Assembly (NCBI GenBank): GCA_964293155.1
Contig: CAXYYA010000012.1
Coordinates: 6,412-70,411, forward strand
Direction of reading: 5' to 3'
From: JAQVEB01 sp028698105
Lineage (GTDB): Bacteria > Bacteroidota > Bacteroidia > Bacteroidales > Dysgonomonadaceae
Length of the DNA: 64,000 nucleotides
The notes under the pieces were generated by a model, which saw nothing but the letters and a program-made list of their open reading frames with translations, was not told the origin of the DNA and did not search any database. Positions 60,320 to 64,000 of this stretch are shown here, in pieces. Position 1 is the first letter of the stretch. Every line of letters begins with the position of its first letter. A program made the translations under genes and the position numbers.

Positions 60320-61843
60320 TTATTCTATTCCGCCTGAGTTGCTCACAAAGCCGATCCGGCGGCTGTCCGGCGACCACGACGGCACATTGATGGTTCCCTG
60401 CCCGCCATAGAGGTAGGCGATAACCTTCGGTTCGCCTCCGTCGAGGGGGATCATGCGCAGATAGACGTGCTTGTAGAACGGGTGATCGCCCGAGTCCACA
60501 TCGTTACCGAAAGTGATGAAAACAACCCATTTGCCATCGGGAGAAACGTGCGGGAACCAGTTGTTGAGGTGATCGAACGTGATTTGTTCCTGATTGCTTC
60601 CATCGGGTTTCATGCGCCATACCTGCATGGAACCGCTTCTGACGGAATTGAAATAAATGTACTTTCCGTCGGGCGTGTATTCCGGGCCGTCGTCCAGGCC
60701 TTTAGCGGTTGTTAACCGTTGTTCTGTTCCGCCGTTGCGCGAAATGCGGTAAATATCGTAATCGCCGTTGCGACTGGCCGTATAAACCATGAGTTTTCCG
60801 TCGGGCGACCAGCCGTGAAAATAAGACGGAGTCTTTTGGGTTACTTTTTTCGGTTCGCCGCCGGTCATGGAAACATAATACACCGCCGATTGCCCCTTAT
60901 CTGCGGGATCGTGGTTGCTGCTGATGCCTATGTATTTTCCATCGAAGGTGAGTACATGGTCGTTGTTGTTCCCTTTCGCCGTGCCGGTGTTGAGCACCGA
61001 TATTTTGCCGGAGGCAAGATTGTAGTTGTACAACAGGCCTTCGCTGTTGTAGATAAGTGTTTTTCCATCGGGAGTCCAGTTGGGCGCTTGCACCGAGTTG
61101 GGGAATTGATGCAGGATTTTTCGTTCGCCGGTGAACACATCCATCGTTTCGAGGTTGCTGCCAAGGTAATCGCGATACGCCACCTTGCCTTCCTCAAACG
61201 GAATCTCGATGCGGACATTCCTGAAGACCGCTTTTTCGGTTACATCGGGATTATGGGAAGAAATGAACAATCCCACATACACATCATCCGGCAAACTGCA
61301 ATTACCTACTTTCACCGATTTCACTCTCTCGAACGTTTCGCCGAATTTAGCTACAGACATGGTATAAACATTGCCTTCGCGCATTAACCGGACTACGTCC
61401 GGGCCCTGGGCCTGCATTTTTTTTTCTTCCATATCGGCTCCGGCTGTCGCCCGATACTGCAACGAGGTCAGCCCGTCGCCGTGAATAACGGCGCTCACGT
61501 GCGGAGCATTGTCCGAAAGTGATTCGCGTACCATCCACCCGATCTTGCGATGCGGATCCACGCCTTCGCCCACGAACTCAACCTGAGCAGTAAGAATAAA
61601 ATCGCCTTTCAGCTTTTTCCACAGATAATGAAACTCGTCGCTGCCGAACCAGATGTTCTTTCCCGATCCTTCCAGTGTACATTGTTGATTATTAGTATTG
61701 TAAGCAGCGTTTCCGACGTGTTTTACCGCTCCGACATCGCCTTGCGATTCAAAAACGCCCAACTTTTTGTTCAACTGCTGTGAGAATAACAACGCGGGAC
61801 TAATTAAAAAAAGCCCGATAGTGTACAAAAGAATTTTCTTCAT
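60320..61843 (-). CDS. Exported protein with lectin-like N-domain and PD40/TolB-like propeller
   Basis: A 507-residue exported protein. The start at 61843 gives a signal peptide (KKILLYTIGLFLISPALLFS). Residues about 25-220 look like a DUF1349/laminin-G-like sandwich domain (IWFGSDEFHYLWKKLKGDFI, RKIGWMVRESL). The remainder carries WD40-like PD40 repeats: NWTPDGKTLIY, GWSPDGKLMVY, EYTPDGKYIYF, HVSPDGKWVVF, SWSPDSRRIGF. This suggests a sugar- or cell-wall-binding periplasmic or surface protein. It is first in the minus-strand unit with both DUF5916 genes. Confidence 0.82.
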   Translation of the reverse strand: MKKILLYTIGLFLISPALLFSQQLNKKLGVFESQGDVGAVKHVGNAAYNTNNQQCTLEGSGKNIWFGSDEFHYLWKKLKGDFILTAQVEFVGEGVDPHRKIGWMVRESLSDNAPHVSAVIHGDGLTSLQYRATAGADMEEKKMQAQGPDVVRLMREGNVYTMSVAKFGETFERVKSVKVGNCSLPDDVYVGLFISSHNPDVTEKAVFRNVRIEIPFEEGKVAYRDYLGSNLETMDVFTGERKILHQFPNSVQAPNWTPDGKTLIYNSEGLLYNYNLASGKISVLNTGTAKGNNNDHVLTFDGKYIGISSNHDPADKGQSAVYYVSMTGGEPKKVTQKTPSYFHGWSPDGKLMVYTASRNGDYDIYRISRNGGTEQRLTTAKGLDDGPEYTPDGKYIYFNSVRSGSMQVWRMKPDGSNQEQITFDHLNNWFPHVSPDGKWVVFITFGNDVDSGDHPFYKHVYLRMIPLDGGEPKVIAYLYGGQGTINVPSWSPDSRRIGFVSNSGGIE

Positions 61844-61873
61844 GATGAATAATGAATAGGTGAAAAATATTTT

Positions 61874-61881
61874 CAAATATA
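61874..61881 (-). promoter_or_regulatory. -7 box of the PD40-DUF5916 unit
   Basis: The minus strand reads TATATTTG, 30 bases before the ATG at 61843. No -33 TTG is found at 19-20 bases. Confidence 0.5.
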
Positions 61882-61937
61882 GTGATTTATACAATAAGAA
61901 AAGGGAAGTTACAACATTTAATTATCTTTTTGCAATA

Positions 61938-61966
61938 AAAAAACCCTTCCGGCATGCCAAAAGGGT
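61938..61966 (-). terminator. Terminator after the small secreted protein gene
   Basis: On the minus strand a stem ACCCTT/AAGGGT with an inner GGCATGCC palindrome is followed by seven T residues, 39 bases after the stop at 62005. Confidence 0.75.
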
Positions 61967-62004
61967 AAATTTTATAGGCTTGGATAAGAACGATTTTTTT
62001 CCTG

Positions 62005-62391
62005 CTACTTTTTCTTTTCGGGTAAAACGCGCGTACCTTCCACCTGAAACTGGTCCATCACAGAACCGGTAAGCGTTTTCCGGTCTTTTTTCGCAAGAAA
62101 CAGGTTTAGATTGGAGCCTTCGGCATAAAAATATCCGGTAATGGTATCGGGTTTCTCCACCAGTCCGTTGATGGTGATCACTTCGCCGTTTTCGCGATTT
62201 ATGGTTCCCTGCAGACGTCCGTCTTTTCTCTCGAAGATAAGCGTGGCGTTCTCATCGCCGTTAGGTGTGTTTTTTACCAGAATATTCCATTTTCCGGCAA
62301 AATAATCCTTTTTCTTTTCCTGCGCCGATGCACTCGTTGCGACTAAGATTCCCAGAAATAAAATAAAAAGTGAAATAGTTGCTTTTTTCAT
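62005..62391 (-). CDS. Small secreted protein, paralog of the gene at 55233
   Basis: A 128-residue exported protein. A signal peptide (KKATISLFILFLGILVATSA, cleavage near ASAQ) without lipobox precedes a domain with YFAGKWNILVKNTPNGDE, IFERKDGRLQGTI, VEKPDTITGYF and KKDRKTLTGSVMDQFQVEGTR. These blocks align one by one with the lipoprotein at 55233. It is thus a secreted, non-lipidated version of the same family. It has its own -7 box and terminator. Function is unknown. Confidence 0.75.
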   Translation of the reverse strand: MKKATISLFILFLGILVATSASAQEKKKDYFAGKWNILVKNTPNGDENATLIFERKDGRLQGTINRENGEVITINGLVEKPDTITGYFYAEGSNLNLFLAKKDRKTLTGSVMDQFQVEGTRVLPEKKK

Positions 62392-62423
62392 GTCGTTTAA
62401 TTTTTTTGATACGTTTATTTCTG

Positions 62424-62431
62424 CAAATATA
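62424..62431 (-). promoter_or_regulatory. -7 box of the small secreted protein gene
   Basis: The minus strand reads TATATTTG, 32 bases before the ATG at 62391. No -33 TTG at the usual spacing. Confidence 0.5.
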
Positions 62432-62598
62432 ATCATTATCTTGTAGTTTAAAAGGGGGGTGACTAATAAATTGTTCAATTCGCCGATTTTCAGATTGATT
62501 TCGGAGCGACGACCTGTTCACCGGCATTTCATTGCCGGGCGATCCTTTTTAGGAGCAAAAACCTTATTCGTCTTTCACGGTAATCGGAAATTATCCCG

Positions 62599-62606
62599 TA
62601 TATTTG
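62599..62606 (+). promoter_or_regulatory. -7 box of the TlpA-like gene
   Basis: TATATTTG lies 30 bases before the ATG at 62637. No clear -33 TTG is present. Confidence 0.5.
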
Positions 62607-62636
62607 CGGTCTCAAATTTGAAATAACATTAGCAGT

Positions 62637-63806
62637 ATGAAAAAACATGCGATATATTTCTTTCTTATGTTCGCGCTAACCGGCGGAATATGGTCCGGTT
62701 GTCAATCGGGCGCAAAAAAAATTCAGGTGAAAGGCGAGATTACTTCGGTGGATAGCGCGCAGATGCTGTATCTTGAGCATCGCGGATTGGGCGGTGTGGA
62801 AACCGTTGATTCCGTAAAGATTGACAAAAAAGGAACTTTTCGTTTCAGGGAAGATGCGCCGCAAAATCCGGAGTTTTACCAGGTGCGGCTGGGAAATCAG
62901 TATGCCGCCTTCACTGTTGATTCGGCGGAGACACTGCACGTGAAAGCCGATGCCAAGGATATGTTTAACACGCTTGTGGTTGAAAATTCGCCGATAAACG
63001 ATCAGCTACGGCAGATCAATCAACACTATCAATCGGTTGCCGCTCAAATTAAAATGCTCGATGACGCGCATAAACAAAAGACGCTGGACGACATGGCTTA
63101 CCTGAATCAGGTGGACTCGGCACTGAATCAATATAAAAATTTTGCAACAAAACTGATCCTGGGTAATCCCGCAAGCGCAGCAGCTTATTATGCCTTGTTT
63201 CAAAAAGTGGACGATTACCTGATCTTCGATCCTTACGACCGGAAAGATTATGCCATGTTTGGCGCGGTGGCTACTTCGTGGCATCAACAGTATCCCGATA
63301 CGCCTCGCGAAAAACACTTGTACGACTTCACGATGAATGCGCTGAAAACACGCAAACAACAGGAACAACAAGCCGAAATGCTGAAAAACGTACCGGTAAT
63401 CACGGAATCGGCTATGCCCGATATTGTGCTTTCGGATGTAAACGGCAATAAGATAGCTTTATCGTCACTGAAAGGGAAAGTTGTGCTTTTGGATTTTACG
63501 GTTTATAACTCCGAGTTTTCGCCGAAACACAACATAGCGCTGAACACCCTTTACCGCAAATACAAACCTAACGGGTTTGAAATCTATCAGGTGTCGTTCG
63601 ATTCCGATGAACACCTGTGGAAAAACGCGGCCATCAACGTTCCGTGGGCGGCGGTTCGTGACCCGCAATCGGTTTACTCTGCTCTGCTTTCTACATACAA
63701 CGTGCGAAATCTTCCCACCGCATTCGTTGTAAACAGAGAGGGAAGTATTGTTGCCCGCGTGGAAGATTACAACAGGTTGGAGGGCGAGTTGAAGAAGGTG
63801 TTGTAA
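62637..63806 (+). CDS. TlpA-like lipoprotein without redox cysteines (DUF4369 N-domain)
   Basis: A 389-residue predicted lipoprotein (lipobox WSGC at about residues 19-22). The N-terminal DUF4369-like domain (IQVKGEITSVDSAQMLYLEH) is followed by a helical linker and a C-terminal AhpC/TSA-TlpA thioredoxin fold (SLKGKVVLLDFTVYNSEFSP, FEIYQVSFDSDEHLWKNAA, NVRNLPTAFVVNREGSIVAR). Where TlpA proteins have WCxxC, this one reads VYNSEFSP, with no cysteine. A disulfide-reductase role is therefore unlikely; it may bind partners or have a structural role. Confidence 0.88.
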   Translation: MKKHAIYFFLMFALTGGIWSGCQSGAKKIQVKGEITSVDSAQMLYLEHRGLGGVETVDSVKIDKKGTFRFREDAPQNPEFYQVRLGNQYAAFTVDSAETLHVKADAKDMFNTLVVENSPINDQLRQINQHYQSVAAQIKMLDDAHKQKTLDDMAYLNQVDSALNQYKNFATKLILGNPASAAAYYALFQKVDDYLIFDPYDRKDYAMFGAVATSWHQQYPDTPREKHLYDFTMNALKTRKQQEQQAEMLKNVPVITESAMPDIVLSDVNGNKIALSSLKGKVVLLDFTVYNSEFSPKHNIALNTLYRKYKPNGFEIYQVSFDSDEHLWKNAAINVPWAAVRDPQSVYSALLSTYNVRNLPTAFVVNREGSIVARVEDYNRLEGELKKVL

Positions 63807-63845
63807 AAAAATACCTCTAAATTTTTTTTATTTCCATGTAAACGC

Positions 63846-63853
63846 TATCTTTG
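63846..63853 (+). promoter_or_regulatory. -7 box of the transcription unit at the right edge
   Basis: TATCTTTG, 40 bases after the TlpA-like gene stop. The transcript would then run into a hairpin at 63881 and a start codon at 63986. Confidence 0.55.
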
Positions 63854-63880
63854 CATCGTACTTAAAAATGGAGGAAAGGG

Positions 63881-63923
63881 AGTTCCGGTCTTTTGAACAT
63901 GGGCCGGAATTCTTTTTCTTTCT
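63881..63923 (+). terminator. Possible attenuator hairpin in a leader
   Basis: Stem AGTTCCGG/CCGGAATT (one wobble) with a 15-base loop, followed by TCTTTTTCTTTCTC. It lies about 25 bases downstream of the -7 box, so it would fold in the 5' leader of the next gene and not at a gene end. A 13-codon ORF (63930-63971) follows it. Confidence 0.45.
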
Positions 63924-63985
63924 CATTGTATGGTTAAAAATAAACAATGCGAATCCAGAGTTAAAAAATAAGATATAAGAAAGCG

Positions 63986-64000
63986 ATGGCCAACTTTCCG
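63986..64000 (+). CDS. Start of a gene cut by the window edge
   Basis: ATG at 63986 opens a frame reading Met-Ala-Asn-Phe-Pro before the window ends. It is preceded by the -7 box at 63846 and the leader hairpin. Five codons are too few to name it. Confidence 0.35.

Noticed and set aside
63930..63971. A 13-codon ORF as a leader peptide gene
   Set aside because: No run of a regulatory amino acid and no pairing with an alternative hairpin; kept only as a note in the leader finding.

Overview
The window reads as chromosomal core DNA of a Bacteroidetes bacterium, most likely order Bacteroidales. The evidence is the family content (DUF2723/GT117, DUF5916, NigD-like and GIN-domain lipoproteins, M56/BlaI pairs, short proB without a PUA domain, a type II glutaminyl cyclase lipoprotein). 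Many genes are also preceded by the Bacteroidetes -7 promoter box TAnnTTTG, often with a -33 TTG/TTTG about 19-20 bases upstream. No phage, integron, CRISPR array or rRNA operon was seen. There is one tRNA (Glu, TTC).

Layout. 1-3.6 kb: ilvB (5' truncated), ilvN, ilvC and a small DUF2905-type membrane protein. 3.6-7.9 kb (minus): a small protein with an AbiEii-like nucleotidyltransferase, rlmN, a DUF4837 lipoprotein and pdxA. 8.2-9.1 kb: a secreted esterase. 9.2-18.9 kb (minus): a MacAB/TolC-like export operon (ATPase, permease, inserted four-helix-bundle gene, permease, adaptor, TolC) followed by a GIN-domain lipoprotein and an outer-membrane beta-barrel protein. 19.3-23.6 kb (minus): polysaccharide deacetylase and a large DUF2723 glycosyltransferase. 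24.2-29.6 kb (plus): ndk, M23/LysM peptidase, DUF1599, DoxX-like protein, tpiA, SPOR protein, folE. 29.8-31.6 kb (minus): typA. 31.9-36.7 kb (plus): BlaI regulator, two tandem M56 peptidases and a secreted double TonB_C protein. 36.7-41.3 kb (minus): PASTA protein, RluA-type synthase, ddl, acyltransferase, NigD-like lipoprotein. 42-50 kb: rpmH, tRNA-Glu, rpsT, Dabb protein, gyrB, LD-carboxypeptidase, K+/H+ antiporter, glutaminyl cyclase, SufE, Fpg/Nei glycosylase. 50-55 kb (minus): two proteins of unknown function, then proC, proB and proA. 55-62.4 kb (minus): two tandem DUF5916 outer-membrane proteins with a WD40-like lectin-fold protein, flanked by two paralogous small secreted proteins. 62.6-63.8 kb: a TlpA-like lipoprotein without its redox cysteines. 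A new transcription unit begins at the right edge.

The genes are largely ordinary. The least ordinary layer is the repeats. I see (a) five 25-28 bp GTAGAGAC palindromes; (b) two copies of a ~150 bp element with 18-bp terminal inverted repeats; (c) four members of a second MITE-like family with CCCCTCC/GGAGGGG-type ends; (d) a 131-bp element with perfect 27-bp arms that abuts the start codon of the export ATPase; (e) an inverted-repeat-flanked four-helix-bundle cassette between two permease genes. Several of these overlap gene ends, and two of them appear to supply the C-terminal tail of the export ATPase. No clearly new multi-gene system was found. The best candidates for a second look are the repeat-modified export operon, the BlaI/M56/M56/TonB_C locus and the DUF5916 island with its flanking paralogs.
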